From Rhodospirillales bacterium (GTDB lineage Bacteria; Pseudomonadota; Alphaproteobacteria; Rhodospirillales; Casp-alpha2), in contig JAEPQO010000003.1 in assembly GCA_017640505.1 (NCBI GenBank), positions 248,001 to 312,000 of the forward strand: a stretch of 64,000 nucleotides of DNA, in the 5' to 3' direction. The notes below the pieces were generated by a model. That model ran no database searches and had not been told where the DNA came from. It was given only the letters and a program-made list of their open reading frames with translations. The position numbers were made by a program, and so were the translations under genes. This document shows, piece after piece, positions 18,782 through 32,472 of this stretch; the first letter of the stretch is position 1, and every line of letters starts with the position of its first letter.

Positions 18782-19715
18782 GCGTCACGCCCCGCACCTG
18801 ATCGACCGCATGCCCCCGGTGCGCGGACGCCTGCGGGCCGACGAGCCGCTGGCGAAGTACACCTGGTTCCGGGTCGGCGGACCGGCCGAGGTCCTGTTCG
18901 AACCGGCGGACATGGATGATCTGACGTCGTTCATGGCGAACAGGCCGGGCGGCGTCGACGTCACGGTGATCGGCGGCACCTCGAATATCCTGGTGCGCGA
19001 CGGCGGTGTGCCGGGCGTGGTGATCCGTCTCGGCAAACCTTTTGCCACGATCGAGACGGATGGCGTGAGTGTGCGCGCCGGTGCGGCGGCGGCCGATATC
19101 AACGTGGCGCGCCGCGCCGCGGAAGCCGGCATCGCCGGGCTTGAATTCATGGTCGGTATCCCCGGCACCCTTGGCGGTGCGCTGCGCATGAACGCCGGCG
19201 CGTATGGCACGGAAATCGCGGACGTGTTCGAAAGCGCCGAGGCGATCGACGGTCACGGACAGGTGCATACGCTTTCGGCTGCCGATATGGGGTTTGCCTA
19301 CCGCCACACGGACGTGCCGGATGATTTCATTTTCACCGGCGCGGTCCTTAAAGGAACAGCGGGCGATGCCGACGCCATTCTGGACCGGATGAAGGACATT
19401 CAGGATCAGCGCGAGGCATCGCAGCCGGTTCGTGAGCGCACCGGCGGTTCGACCTTTGCCAACCCCGACGGCGCCAAGGCTTGGGAACTGATCGACAAGG
19501 CCGGGTGCCGCGGATTGACCATCGGCGGCGCGCAGGTGTCGCCGGCGCATACCAATTTTCTGATCAACACCGGCAACGCATCGGCGGGCGATCTTGAAAG
19601 CCTCGGCGAGGAAGTGCGGCGCCGTGTCATGGACAAGTTCGGGATCGAGCTTCGGTGGGAAATCCGCCGCCTCGGCAAAACAATAACAAACGGACCCGAG
19701 GAGGTGCAGCCATGA
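18768..19715 (+). CDS. murB: UDP-N-acetylenolpyruvoylglucosamine reductase MurB
   Basis: MurB is a FAD flavoprotein that reduces UDP-GlcNAc-enolpyruvate with NADPH to UDP-MurNAc. The 315-residue protein has [17 protein letters not shown], the FAD-binding [40 protein letters not shown] and the C-terminal [15 protein letters not shown]. It resembles the type I enzymes. Two adjacent ATG codons (18768, 18771) could both serve. It overlaps ddl by four bases. Confidence 0.97.
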   Translation: MMAAERHAPHLIDRMPPVRGRLRADEPLAKYTWFRVGGPAEVLFEPADMDDLTSFMANRPGGVDVTVIGGTSNILVRDGGVPGVVIRLGKPFATIETDGVSVRAGAAAADINVARRAAEAGIAGLEFMVGIPGTLGGALRMNAGAYGTEIADVFESAEAIDGHGQVHTLSAADMGFAYRHTDVPDDFIFTGAVLKGTAGDADAILDRMKDIQDQREASQPVRERTGGSTFANPDGAKAWELIDKAGCRGLTIGGAQVSPAHTNFLINTGNASAGDLESLGEEVRRRVMDKFGIELRWEIRRLGKTITNGPEEVQP

Positions 19716-20617
19716 CGAGACACGTCGCGGTATTGATGGGCGGCTGGTCGGCGGAGCGCGAGGTATCGCTGGCGTCCGGCGCGGCGTGTGCGAAGGCCCT
19801 CAAGGAAGCGGGCTTCGACGTCACCCCGATCGACGTGCAGCGCGACATGGGCGCGCTGATCACACGCCTTTATCCCAAACCCGACGTGGTGTTCAACGCG
19901 TTGCATGGCCGTTGGGGCGAAGACGGCTGCGTGCAGGGGTTGCTGAATATCCTCGGTATTCCCTACACCCACTCCGGGCTGATGGCCTCTGCATTGGCCA
20001 TGGATAAGCCGACCGCAAAGCGCCTGTTTGTCGACGCCGGCCTGCCGGTAGCGCACCACGTGGTGACCAGCGAAGACGAAATCCGCGCCGGCGACCCGAT
20101 GCCCAGACCCTATGTGATCAAGCCCTGCAACGAAGGCTCCAGCGTCGGCGTGCATATCGTGCGCGAAGGCGACAACGCGCTCAGCTTCGAAGGGACCGGT
20201 TGGCCGCACGGCGACCGGGTCATGGTCGAGGAGTTCATCGCCGGCCAGGAACTGACCGTCGTCGTGATGGGCGACAGGCCGCTGACCGTGACAGATATCT
20301 CAACGGAACGAAATTTTTACGATTACGAGGCTAAGTATGCTGATGGGGGATCGAAACACGTTCTTCCCGCCGACATAGACCAGGAGACGTTCGATGCCTG
20401 CTTGGACCTTGCCCTGCAGGCTCATCGGACTCTCGGATGCCGGGGCGTTTCCAGGGCCGATTTCCGATACGACGGCGAGCGGCTTTATCTCCTGGAGGTC
20501 AATACCCAGCCCGGCATGACGGCAACGTCGCTGGTGCCTGAACAGGCGGATTACGTGGGCATTTCCTTCCCCGAGCTGGTGACCTGGATGGTCGATAACG
20601 CGGAGTGCGACGAATGA
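19712..20617 (+). CDS. ddl: D-alanine--D-alanine ligase
   Basis: This ATP-grasp enzyme makes D-Ala-D-Ala for MurF. The 301-residue protein starts VAVLMGGWSAEREVSLASG and contains PYVIKPCNEGSSVGVHIV, EEFIAGQELTVVVMG and LLEVNTQPGMTATSLVPEQA. ATG at 19712 overlaps the murB stop (ATGA); the frame is open further upstream but the typical N-terminus begins here. Its 3' end overlaps ftsQ by four bases. Confidence 0.97.
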   Translation: MTRHVAVLMGGWSAEREVSLASGAACAKALKEAGFDVTPIDVQRDMGALITRLYPKPDVVFNALHGRWGEDGCVQGLLNILGIPYTHSGLMASALAMDKPTAKRLFVDAGLPVAHHVVTSEDEIRAGDPMPRPYVIKPCNEGSSVGVHIVREGDNALSFEGTGWPHGDRVMVEEFIAGQELTVVVMGDRPLTVTDISTERNFYDYEAKYADGGSKHVLPADIDQETFDACLDLALQAHRTLGCRGVSRADFRYDGERLYLLEVNTQPGMTATSLVPEQADYVGISFPELVTWMVDNAECDE

Positions 20618-21459
20618 TGTTTGGGCGTAAGAAAAAGTCGCAAGACGGATCCGAACGCACGCGGGCGCAGCCAAGGCCGCGGGTTCGTCCGATGTGGCGC
20701 CGCGCCTGGTTCATTCCCGTTGCCGCTGCCGTGATCATGGGGACCGCATCGGGCGGTGGCTGGTGGGCGATTTCGTCCGGTGCCGCCGGGCAGGCCTACG
20801 ACAGCGTGCGCTGGGCGGCGATTTCCGCGACGGCGTCGATGGGATTCCGGGTCCAGGAAGTCATGGTTTCGGGACGCCAGCAGACCGACCGGAATACGCT
20901 TATCAAGGCGCTGAACGTATCGCGCGGCGCGCCGATCCTTGCGTTCGACATCAACGCCGCGAAGGCGCGCCTCGAAGTGCTGCCATGGGTCCGCGCCTCG
21001 ACGATCGAGCGCATGCTGCCCGATACGATCCTGATCAGCATCGTCGAACGTGAACCGCTCGCGCTGTGGCAGAAGGATAGCAAGCTGCATCTGATCGATG
21101 CCGAAGGCTCGGTGATCCTGTCGGACGGACTGGAACCCTATGCCGACCTGCTGGTCGTGGTCGGGGACGGCGCCGAGATGCAGGCGGGGGCGCTGCTTGC
21201 GCTGCTGGGAACCGAGCCGACGTTGATGCAGCAGGTCCGGGCCGCGACATGGGTCGGCAACCGCCGTTGGAACCTGCATCTGAAGGGCGGCATCGACGTA
21301 CGCCTGCCCGAGGACGATGCACAGAACGCATGGGCCAGGCTCGCGACGTACCACCGCAATCACAAGGTGCTGGACAAGGACGTGACGGTCCTCGACCTGC
21401 GCATTCCGGATCGCCTGATCGTCAAGACCGGGCCCAAGGGAAGCGGCCAAGAGACGTAA
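20614..21459 (+). CDS. ftsQ: Cell division protein FtsQ
   Basis: FtsQ is a bitopic divisome protein that links the FtsL/FtsB module to the division ring. The 281-residue protein has a basic cytoplasmic start of about 30 residues, a membrane helix at about 31-50, a POTRA domain (FRVQEVMVSGRQQTDRNTLIKALN, about 71-94), then the FtsQ/DivIB beta domain. ATG at 20614 overlaps the ddl stop; a GTG at 20605 is an alternative. Confidence 0.94.
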   Translation: MMFGRKKKSQDGSERTRAQPRPRVRPMWRRAWFIPVAAAVIMGTASGGGWWAISSGAAGQAYDSVRWAAISATASMGFRVQEVMVSGRQQTDRNTLIKALNVSRGAPILAFDINAAKARLEVLPWVRASTIERMLPDTILISIVEREPLALWQKDSKLHLIDAEGSVILSDGLEPYADLLVVVGDGAEMQAGALLALLGTEPTLMQQVRAATWVGNRRWNLHLKGGIDVRLPEDDAQNAWARLATYHRNHKVLDKDVTVLDLRIPDRLIVKTGPKGSGQET

Positions 21460-21506
21460 TAGGGAAACGCATAAGAGTTCGAGTTGGGGTTGAGAGAGAC
21501 ACGCGA

Positions 21507-22787
21507 ATGAAAAGAAACGGTGCAACGCTGAAACCGAGATCGGGCTTCGTGGCCGCGCTGGATATCGGCACCACGAAGATTTGCTGCCTGATCGCAAAAC
21601 CGAGTGTGGACCGCGGCCCGTACGGCGCCGGCGGGCCCAAGGTCGTCGGTATCGGTACGCATCAGGCGCACGGCATCCGTAACGGCGCCATCGTCGACAT
21701 GGACGCCGCCGAACACGCGATCCGCGCCGCCGTCGAGCGCGCGGAACAGATGGCGGGTGACAACATCGAGCGGGTCGTCATCAACGTTTCCGGCGGCAAG
21801 CCGAAGTCAAAGCTGGTTTCCTGCGAAGTGTCGATCGGCGGACACGGCATCACCGAACACGACATGCGCCGCCTGATGGACCCGTCGGTGCTGCTCAGCG
21901 ACATGCCTGACGACCGCGAGATCGTGCACAAGCTGCCGGTCGGGTTCACCGTCGACGGCAATCGCGGTGTCAGAGACCCCATCGGCATGTATGGCGAAAC
22001 GCTGGGCGTAAACGTTCACGTGGTGACGGCGCAGACGGCGCCGCTCAGAAACCTGCACGCGGTCGTCGAACGCTGCCACCTGCACGTCGACAGCATGGTC
22101 GTATCGCCATTTGCCTCGGCGCTTGCCTGCCTGGTCGACGACGAAAAGAAGATGGGCGCGGCCTGCATCGACATTGGTGGCGGCACAACCGGCATCGCAC
22201 TGTTCTTCGATGGTGAACTGGTGCACACCGATGTCATTCCCGTTGGCGGCAACCACATTACCAACGATATCGCCCGCGGTCTGTCGACGCCGTTCGGCCA
22301 TGCCGAGCGCATGAAGAACCTTTACGGCACGTGCCTGCCGTCGGCATCCGATGACGCCGAGGTGATCCAGGTGCCGCTGGTCGGCGAGGACGACGAGACC
22401 GGCACCGTGCAGGTGCCGCGATCGATGCTGGTCGGCATCATCCGCCCCCGCGTCGAGGAGATCATCGATCTCGCCCACGAGCGGCTGGAAAAGGCCGGCT
22501 TCGCGCAGCTCGCCGGGCGTGTCGTGCTGACGGGCGGGACATCGCAGCTCACCGGCATTTCCGAGATGGCGTCGCAGGCGTTTTCGCACCATGTGCGGCT
22601 CGCCAGCCCCAAGCCGATCGAAGGGCTCGCCGAAGCCGTCGCCGGGCCGGCGTTCTCGGCCGCGTCGGGACTGCTGCAGTACGCCGTCGCCGCCGCCGAG
22701 GTGCCGATCGAGGCGGAAATGAATATCGCGCAACCGCCGAGCGGCTGGCTGGGCCGCATCGGGCACTGGTTGAGGGAGAATTTTTAA
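21507..22787 (+). CDS. ftsA: Cell division protein FtsA
   Basis: An actin-like ATPase that tethers FtsZ to the membrane. The 426-residue protein has the phosphate-1 loop AALDIGTTKICCLIA at about 14-28, a FtsA-specific 1C subdomain, GAACIDIGGGTTGIALF (phosphate 2) and VVLTGGTSQLTGI (adenosine site). The last residues (SGWLGRIGHWLRENF) form the amphipathic membrane-targeting helix. It follows ftsQ by 47 bases. A spacer of 96 bases separates it from ftsZ, the largest gap within the cluster, and may hold an ftsZ promoter. Confidence 0.97.
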   Translation: MKRNGATLKPRSGFVAALDIGTTKICCLIAKPSVDRGPYGAGGPKVVGIGTHQAHGIRNGAIVDMDAAEHAIRAAVERAEQMAGDNIERVVINVSGGKPKSKLVSCEVSIGGHGITEHDMRRLMDPSVLLSDMPDDREIVHKLPVGFTVDGNRGVRDPIGMYGETLGVNVHVVTAQTAPLRNLHAVVERCHLHVDSMVVSPFASALACLVDDEKKMGAACIDIGGGTTGIALFFDGELVHTDVIPVGGNHITNDIARGLSTPFGHAERMKNLYGTCLPSASDDAEVIQVPLVGEDDETGTVQVPRSMLVGIIRPRVEEIIDLAHERLEKAGFAQLAGRVVLTGGTSQLTGISEMASQAFSHHVRLASPKPIEGLAEAVAGPAFSAASGLLQYAVAAAEVPIEAEMNIAQPPSGWLGRIGHWLRENF

Positions 22788-22883
22788 CAATGGGCGAAAC
22801 AACGGAATTCCGAACTCTCCGCACGCAAAAGCGGGGGGAAGAGGTCAAGAGGTCACATCAAACCGATAGGAGCGGAGATTGAC

Positions 22884-24785
22884 ATGAGTATCAACATTAG
22901 CGTCCCCGAGGGTGCCGATACCCCGGAACTGAAGCCGCGCATCACCGTACTCGGTGTCGGCGGGGCTGGCGGCAATGCCGTCAACAACATGATCTCGAAA
23001 GAATTGCAGGGTGTCGACTTCGTCGTCGCCAACACCGACGCGCAGGCGCTGGTGCGGGCCAAGACGGACCGGCGCGTGCAGCTTGGTCAGGATGTCACGG
23101 AAGGCCTGGGCGCCGGTTCGCGCCCCGATGTCGGCCGCATCTCGGCCGAGGAGAGCCTCGAAAAAGTCATGGCCGAACTTGACGGCGCACACATGTGCTT
23201 CGTCGCCGCCGGCATGGGTGGCGGTACCGGTACCGGTGCAGCACCCGTCATCGCCAAGGCGGCCAAGGAGCGCGGTATCCTGACCGTCGCCGTGGTCACC
23301 AAGCCGTTCCAGTTCGAAGGATCGCACCGCATGCGCATCGCCGAGGCGGGCATCCAGGATCTGGAAAGTTATGTCGACACGCTGATCATCATTCCGAACC
23401 AGAACCTGTTCCGGATCGCGAACGAGAACACCACCTTCGCCGACGCCTTCGCGATGGCGGATGAGGTGCTGTATTCGGGCGTGCGCGGCGTCACCGATCT
23501 GATGACGATGCCGGGCCTGATCAACCTCGACTTCGCGGACATCCGCTCGGTCATGGGCGAGATGGGCAAGGCGATGATGGGCACCGGCGAAGCGCAGGGC
23601 GAACGCCGCGCGCTGGAAGCCGCCGAAGCGGCCATCAACAACCCGCTGCTGGACGATTCCTCGATGAAGGGCGCCAAGGGCGTGCTCATCAACATCACCG
23701 GCGGCATGGACATCACGCTGTTCGAAGTCGACGAAGCCGCGAACCGTATCCGCGACGAGGTCGATAACGATGCGCATATCATCATCGGTTCCGCGTTCGA
23801 TCAGGAACTTGATGGCCTGATGCGTGTGTCCGTGGTTGCCACCGGCATCGATGCGATTGCGTCCGAACAGCCGCGTCCGCAGGTCCTGACCGTTTCCGAA
23901 CGGGTTGAGCCGCGCACCGTCAAGCCGGAAGCGCCGAAAGCGCAAACACCCGAACCGGCCCGCCGGGTCCCGGCCGCACAGCCGGCACCGGCTGCCGCCG
24001 AGGGAACGCCGAAGCCGGCCGCCGCTGCGGGAGATACCGCCGTGGATAAGGCCGAAGCCGAGGATGATGCGCAGATCGATCTGGAAGACGCCCCCGCGTT
24101 CGAGATCAAGGACGCACCGCGTCCGGCCGCGGCAGCTGCCGAGGTTGAAGAAGAAGCCGAGTCCGATCTCAAGGCCGTCGCCGACGAAGCCGCGGAAGAA
24201 ACCGAAGACGACCTGACCGCCGAACTGGAAGAGGCACCGAAGCCCGCCGCGGCAGCCGCCGCCGAGGAAGAGGCGCCGAAACCCGCTGCGGCCGCAGAAG
24301 AGCCGGAAACGCCGGTTGCCGCCACGCCGAAAGTCGGCGCGACGGACGCCTTCATTCCGAAGCCGGCGGCCGGCGTCGACGAGGACAAGCGCGAGGTCGC
24401 CGAGAAGGCCGATCCGATGGCGGAAGCCGATCTGATCAACGGCGGCAAGGAACCGGAAGAGAAGAAACCGGCCGCGAAGTCCAAGTCGAGCCTGTTCGAA
24501 TTGGTCACCGGGACCGGCAAGGCGGCGATCGACCGCGTCACCGGCAGCGGCCAGCGCACGGAAACGCCGCAGCCCGCCGCCAGCAACGGCGAGCCCAAGG
24601 CGGAACGGATCATGACCCCAAGTGGTGGTGGTGGAAGCCGCGCCGCGGTCGGTCAGGCCGGGCCGCAGGCAATGCCGCAGCCGACACTGGGCGGTCTCGA
24701 TCCGGAAGACCGCATTCAGGAATCCGCGGATGAGGATGACGATATGCTCGACATCCCCGCATTCCTCCGCCGCCAGGCCAATTGA
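22884..24785 (+). CDS. ftsZ: Cell division GTPase FtsZ with long linker
   Basis: FtsZ is the tubulin homologue that forms the division ring. Residues 1 to about 320 are the GTPase core, with GGGTGTG at 112-118 and the synergy loop [11 protein letters not shown]. The end [11 protein letters not shown] is the conserved C-terminal peptide that binds FtsA and other partners. Between them lies a linker of roughly 300 residues, rich in Ala, Glu, Pro and Lys, with recurring EAPKPAAAA-like units. At 633 residues it is far longer than the E. coli protein (383); long linkers are known in alphaproteobacteria. A terminator follows, so this is the last gene of the main cluster. Confidence 0.98.
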   Translation: MSINISVPEGADTPELKPRITVLGVGGAGGNAVNNMISKELQGVDFVVANTDAQALVRAKTDRRVQLGQDVTEGLGAGSRPDVGRISAEESLEKVMAELDGAHMCFVAAGMGGGTGTGAAPVIAKAAKERGILTVAVVTKPFQFEGSHRMRIAEAGIQDLESYVDTLIIIPNQNLFRIANENTTFADAFAMADEVLYSGVRGVTDLMTMPGLINLDFADIRSVMGEMGKAMMGTGEAQGERRALEAAEAAINNPLLDDSSMKGAKGVLINITGGMDITLFEVDEAANRIRDEVDNDAHIIIGSAFDQELDGLMRVSVVATGIDAIASEQPRPQVLTVSERVEPRTVKPEAPKAQTPEPARRVPAAQPAPAAAEGTPKPAAAAGDTAVDKAEAEDDAQIDLEDAPAFEIKDAPRPAAAAAEVEEEAESDLKAVADEAAEETEDDLTAELEEAPKPAAAAAAEEEAPKPAAAAEEPETPVAATPKVGATDAFIPKPAAGVDEDKREVAEKADPMAEADLINGGKEPEEKKPAAKSKSSLFELVTGTGKAAIDRVTGSGQRTETPQPAASNGEPKAERIMTPSGGGGSRAAVGQAGPQAMPQPTLGGLDPEDRIQESADEDDDMLDIPAFLRRQAN

Positions 24786-24820
24786 CCGGGCCTGACGGGT
24801 CTCTGAGCTCCTATCGGCGG

Positions 24821-24850
24821 AAGGGGTGCCTCCGGGCACCCCTTTCGTTT
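24821..24850 (+). terminator. Terminator after ftsZ
   Basis: AAGGGGTGCC at 24821-24830 pairs with GGCACCCCTT after a four-base TCCG loop, and a T-rich tract (TTTCGTTTG) follows. It closes the dcw operon 36 bases after the ftsZ stop. Confidence 0.85.
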
Positions 24851-25029
24851 GTTCTGGATGCGAATCGAAAGTGTTTCATGTGCTCTAGTAAGTAACTGTT
24901 TTTAAATACAAAAAACGTAACATTACGAAACAATTGTTGATTTGAGTAGATGCGGGCCGCTTGTTACACCGATATTCAACAAACGTACCAAAATTTAGGG
25001 GCGCGAAGCGCTCGGGGGTTTAAGAGAAC
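24851..25029 (+). promoter_or_regulatory. AT-rich lpxC promoter region
   Basis: This stretch between the ftsZ terminator and lpxC is much AT-richer than its surroundings. It includes TTTTTAAATACAAAAAAC near 24899 and a small palindrome CGTAACATTACG near 24916. It must hold the lpxC promoter, but I cannot pick -35 and -10 boxes with confidence. Confidence 0.35.
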
Positions 25030-26010
25030 ATGTTCGATCAGAATGACCAAGCCGCGATGACGGACCTCGACCAGAACGAACCGGTAGTTCGTCAGCGCAC
25101 GCTGAAGTCTTCGATCAACTGCACCGGGGTCGGCCTCCACTCCGGCGAAAAGATTTCCATGACCATGAAACCGGCGCCGGTGAATACGGGCGTGGTTTTT
25201 CATCGCACCGACATCAATGGCAAGGGTGCGGTCATTCCGGCACGTTTCGACCGTGTCGTCGACACGCGGCTGTGCTCGGTTCTCGGGAACGAGGATGGGG
25301 TCACCGTCGGGACCGTCGAACACGTGATGGCCGCGCTGGCCGGTTGCGGCATCGATAATGTCGAAATCGAATTGAACGGCGCCGAAGTGCCGATCATGGA
25401 CGGCAGCTCCGAGCCGTTCGTGTTCCTCATCGAATGCGCGGGTATCGTCGAGCAGGACGCACCGCGCCGTGTGATCCGCGTTCTCAAGCGGGTCGAAGTC
25501 TCTTACGGCTCCGGCCATGTCGCGATCTCGCCGGCCGATACGCAGATCATCGATATTGAAATCGACTTCGACAGCCAGGTGGTCAACCGCCAGGAAATGA
25601 GCCTGAAGGTCGTCAACGGTGCCTTCCGCAAGGAACTGGCCAAGGCGCGCACGTTCGGTTTCCTGCACGAAGTCGAAGCGCTTTGGGAAGCGGGTCTCGC
25701 CAAGGGCGGCTCGCTCGACAACGCGATCGTCGTCGGCCACGAGGGCGTCATGAACGAAGACGGTCTTCGTTTCGACGACGAGTTCGTTCGTCACAAGGCG
25801 CTGGACGCGATTGGCGATCTGTACCTCGCGGGCGCACCGCTTATCGGTCGCTTCGAAGGGGTCTGCTCCGGCCATGCCGCCAACAACAAGCTTGTGCGTG
25901 CGTTGCTCGCCGACGAATCCGCTTGGGAGTGGGGCGTGCTCCGCGGTGACGCGGTTAACGATGCCGTCGACGGCGGGCTTGAAGCCGAGCGTGTCGCGGC
26001 CGCCGTCTGA
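25030..26010 (+). CDS. lpxC: UDP-3-O-acyl-GlcNAc deacetylase LpxC
   Basis: LpxC catalyses the committed step of lipid A synthesis. The 326-residue zinc enzyme has the metal ligands His98 (TVEHVMAAL), His255 (RHKALDAIGD) and Asp259, and His282 (CSGHAANNK) as the catalytic base. The first about 20 residues precede the family's usual RQRTLK start; ATG at 25057 is an alternative. As in many proteobacteria it follows ftsZ, but here behind a terminator with its own AT-rich leader. Confidence 0.97.
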   Translation: MFDQNDQAAMTDLDQNEPVVRQRTLKSSINCTGVGLHSGEKISMTMKPAPVNTGVVFHRTDINGKGAVIPARFDRVVDTRLCSVLGNEDGVTVGTVEHVMAALAGCGIDNVEIELNGAEVPIMDGSSEPFVFLIECAGIVEQDAPRRVIRVLKRVEVSYGSGHVAISPADTQIIDIEIDFDSQVVNRQEMSLKVVNGAFRKELAKARTFGFLHEVEALWEAGLAKGGSLDNAIVVGHEGVMNEDGLRFDDEFVRHKALDAIGDLYLAGAPLIGRFEGVCSGHAANNKLVRALLADESAWEWGVLRGDAVNDAVDGGLEAERVAAAV

Positions 26011-26160
26011 CTTCCCAAGGCGTTCCCGGACGCCGTTTTCCGCAAATTCGACGTAAAATCACTGCCATCCGGCGTGTCTCAGCCCTTGCGGTTTCTTGGG
26101 GGCTGCATGATATACTCCAGGACGTTTAAAGCCCTTGTTCATGACGGGAACGGCACTCCG

Positions 26161-26964
26161 ATGGTACGCGTTAACCGCACCCTGAAGGTTCTTACCGCGA
26201 CAATACTGCTGGCGGTTTCGACGGCTGCCTGCACATCCGACGAAGAACCGGAGTACGTCGAGCGCCCGGTCTCGGAAATCTACAATTCCGCCATGAACCG
26301 GATGCAGGACGAGTATTACCGGGACGCGGCCAAAGAGTTCGACGAGGTCGAGCGCCAGCATCCGTATTCGATCTGGGCGACCAAGGCGCAGCTCATGGCG
26401 GCCTATTCCTACTACCAGTCCAACCGCTACGACGACGCCATCATCGCGCTCGACCGGTTCACGCAGCTGCACCCGGCGAACCGGGACGTCGCTTATGCCT
26501 ACTATCTGAAGGCGCTCTGCTACTACGAACAGATTTCCGACGTCGCCCGGGATCAGAAGATGACCGAGCTGGCTCTCAATTCACTGAACGAAGTCATCAA
26601 GCGTTTTCCGGATTCCGAATACGCACGGGACGCCAAGATCAAGGTCGATCTGACGTATGACCACCTCGCTGGCAAGGAAATGGAAATCGGGCGGTATTAC
26701 CTGACCCAGAAGCACTATCTGGCGGCGATCAACCGGTTCCGCACGGTGGTCGAAAAATTCGAGACCACGACGCACGTGCCGGAAGCGCTGCACCGGCTGA
26801 CGGAGGCCTACCTCGCGCTCGGCGTGACCAGTGAAGCCCGTAAGACTGCGTCCGTGCTCGGTCACAATTTCCCGGGCAGCGAATGGTATTCGGATTCGTA
26901 CCAACTGTTTGAGGGCAAGCCCGTATCCGAAACCGAAGAGACGCCCTGGTACAAGATTTGGTGA
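26161..26964 (+). CDS. bamD: Outer membrane assembly lipoprotein BamD
   Basis: BamD is an essential lipoprotein of the BAM complex, which inserts beta-barrel proteins in the outer membrane. The 267-residue protein has a lipoprotein signal ending AVSTAAC (lipobox Cys about residue 23), followed by five TPR-like helical repeats (for example YNSAMNRMQDEYYRDAAKEFDEVERQHPYS and YYQSNRYDDAIIALDRFTQLHP). ATG at 26161 gives the normal signal peptide; an upstream in-frame ATG at 26107 would add 18 residues. The 150 bases after lpxC contain no other gene. Confidence 0.94.
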   Translation: MVRVNRTLKVLTATILLAVSTAACTSDEEPEYVERPVSEIYNSAMNRMQDEYYRDAAKEFDEVERQHPYSIWATKAQLMAAYSYYQSNRYDDAIIALDRFTQLHPANRDVAYAYYLKALCYYEQISDVARDQKMTELALNSLNEVIKRFPDSEYARDAKIKVDLTYDHLAGKEMEIGRYYLTQKHYLAAINRFRTVVEKFETTTHVPEALHRLTEAYLALGVTSEARKTASVLGHNFPGSEWYSDSYQLFEGKPVSETEETPWYKIW

Positions 26965-27001
26965 GAGAGTTGACGCCGATCCGTCCGGGAGGCCGACAAC
27001 C

Positions 27002-30816
<3,815 letters not shown>

Positions 30817-30836
30817 CACTTGTGCTTTCAGAATAG

Positions 30837-30888
30837 CCGGTTATAAGGAATTGTGCGTGCCGTCACATTCCTGAATTTGTTATAACGG
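30837..30888 (+). promoter_or_regulatory. Inverted repeats upstream of XRE regulator
   Basis: CCGGTTATAAGGAAT at 30837-30851 is partly mirrored by ATTCCT at 30867-30872 and TTATAACGG at 30879-30887. The symmetric TTATAA blocks flank a likely promoter region and could be an operator bound by the XRE protein encoded just downstream. This is an inference from symmetry alone. Confidence 0.4.
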
Positions 30889-30931
30889 TATGGTAAATCA
30901 GGACGACGATCTCCTTAGGAGGAATAAAAAA

Positions 30932-31276
30932 ATGCCCCATCCCACTGACGTTCATGTCGGTCATAGACTAAGAGAGGTGCGCATCATGCGTGGCCTCACG
31001 CAAACCCAACTAGGCGAACGTCTCGGTATCAGCTTCCAGCAGGTTCAGAAGTACGAGAAAGGCACCAACCGTATCGGTTCGAGCCGCCTATGGGATATGT
31101 GTGGAATACTGGACGTGCCGGTAAGCTTCTTCTTCGAAGGGCTTGGTGACGAGAAAGCGGACGACGAAAAAATCTCGCGTCGCGCGCTTCAGCTCGCGAA
31201 AGAACTCGACCGCATTGCGGACGACGACGTTAAGACGAACTTCCTTCAGCTTCTGAAGGTCTACAACACCAACTGA
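30932..31276 (+). CDS. XRE-family helix-turn-helix regulator
   Basis: The 114-residue protein has an N-terminal Cro/CI-type helix-turn-helix (VGHRLREVRIMRGLTQTQLGERLGISFQQVQKYEKGTNRI, about residues 9-48), followed by SRLWDMCGILDVPVSFFFEGL and a helical C-terminal part. This pattern (FQQVQKYEKG, VPVSFFF) belongs to a family that is abundant in alphaproteobacteria. A perfect AGGAGG nine bases before ATG 30932 fixes the start. Its targets are unknown; autoregulation through the upstream inverted repeats is plausible. Confidence 0.9.
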   Translation: MPHPTDVHVGHRLREVRIMRGLTQTQLGERLGISFQQVQKYEKGTNRIGSSRLWDMCGILDVPVSFFFEGLGDEKADDEKISRRALQLAKELDRIADDDVKTNFLQLLKVYNTN

Positions 31277-31391
31277 TCCCGCCAACCGGGCCCTTTGGGG
31301 GCGGAGGACCCGGGAAAACGGACAGTTCCTTAATTCCAAGCAACATACGGGCTGGCTGCAATCTTTTGCAGGCGGTCCCGTGTGTGCGGTT

Positions 31392-32465
31392 TCAGGCGAA
31401 CGTGCCGGTGATGGCGTCGGTTTCCTCCGGCGCCGCATGCACGGTCCAGTCGACACGCTCGGCATGGATGCGGAATACCGCCGTCACCAGCGTACAGCCG
31501 TAATCGTCGCCACCGTCGCCGGGGCGGCGCAGGACGCTTTCGCCACCGTCGTCGCCACGCTGGAAGAGAATCCGTTCCGCGTGTTTCGGGTCGCCGCCCG
31601 CCGCAAGGTATTCGTCGACGGCGTGCTGGCGGAAGTCCGATGACGCCGTCACCGTCTGCGCCATGGAGGCGAAGTGATCGTCGAGCAGATGATTGGCATG
31701 TCCGGCTGCCGTGTCCACGGTGCGGATCACGCTGGCGGATGCCGGTGCCTCGATCGACATCGGTTGTTCTACTCCCATCATCCCGATGGCATGGTGAAAA
31801 CCGGATGCCCGGTCCGGCCGGCGCAGATGTCCAATGACGTCCGGAATGTTCTCGGCTTCAAGAACGGCCCGGCAGATGAAATGGCGCGGAATGCCCGGCT
31901 TAAGGTCATCGGCGCGGATATTGTTGATCGTCTGTACGAGGCCGGCGTCGGTGACGGCGACGCTGTGCCCCGCAAGCATCCCGGGATAGAGATAGCTCTC
32001 GAACGCAGGGGCGTCATCGGGCCGTGCCCTGAGCCAATAGCGGTGCATCATGAAATCGCCGGAACCGTCTTCGTTGTGGGCGATAACGGCGGGTACACCT
32101 GCCTCGAAGTCGCCGGCTGAAATGACGGTCGTACAGGCATCGTGCATGGCGTCCAGACGTGCCTGTGCGGTTTCGGGCGGAAACCGGAGGTCGCCCCGGC
32201 AATTCCATAGAAACAGCGTTTCCGCGTCGGTGCCGATGCTTTCCGCCATGCCTTCCAGTTCGGCCATGTGGCGCGGATAATGGGCCGCGGCGGCATCTCG
32301 GAGCGCCTTCAGGTAGTCGCTGCCGGCGAACAGTTTCTGCGTTTGCCGGAACTCATGGTTGAGCATGACCGCCTCGTTGAAGGAGGCGGCGACGGCGGCG
32401 CCGATCTGGCGGCCCATATCCGCGGGCGCACCGGTTGCTTCGATGATCTTGATACTGTCTGACAT
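31392..32465 (-). CDS. C45-family hydrolase / acyltransferase (acyl-CoA:6-APA acyltransferase-like)
   Basis: This 357-residue protein resembles peptidase family C45, Ntn hydrolases that include isopenicillin N acyltransferase and related amidohydrolases. The motif DACTTVISAGDF with Cys111 fits the self-cleavage site, which would free Cys111 as the N-terminal nucleophile, and AHNEDGS (Asn131, Asp133) follows as expected. The real substrate is probably an N-acyl amide or peptide rather than a penicillin. ATG at 32465 is preceded by TAGGA. It lies seven bases after a secreted protein of unknown function, which suggests a two-gene operon. Confidence 0.8.
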   Translation of the reverse strand: MSDSIKIIEATGAPADMGRQIGAAVAASFNEAVMLNHEFRQTQKLFAGSDYLKALRDAAAAHYPRHMAELEGMAESIGTDAETLFLWNCRGDLRFPPETAQARLDAMHDACTTVISAGDFEAGVPAVIAHNEDGSGDFMMHRYWLRARPDDAPAFESYLYPGMLAGHSVAVTDAGLVQTINNIRADDLKPGIPRHFICRAVLEAENIPDVIGHLRRPDRASGFHHAIGMMGVEQPMSIEAPASASVIRTVDTAAGHANHLLDDHFASMAQTVTASSDFRQHAVDEYLAAGGDPKHAERILFQRGDDGGESVLRRPGDGGDDYGCTLVTAVFRIHAERVDWTVHAAPEETDAITGTFA

Positions 32466-32472
32466 GACCGTC

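Noticed and set aside
22845-24839. Open frame of about 664 codons on the minus strand opposite ftsZ
   Set aside because: Shadow of ftsZ; the Gly/Arg/Phe-rich translation comes from the repetitive linker DNA.
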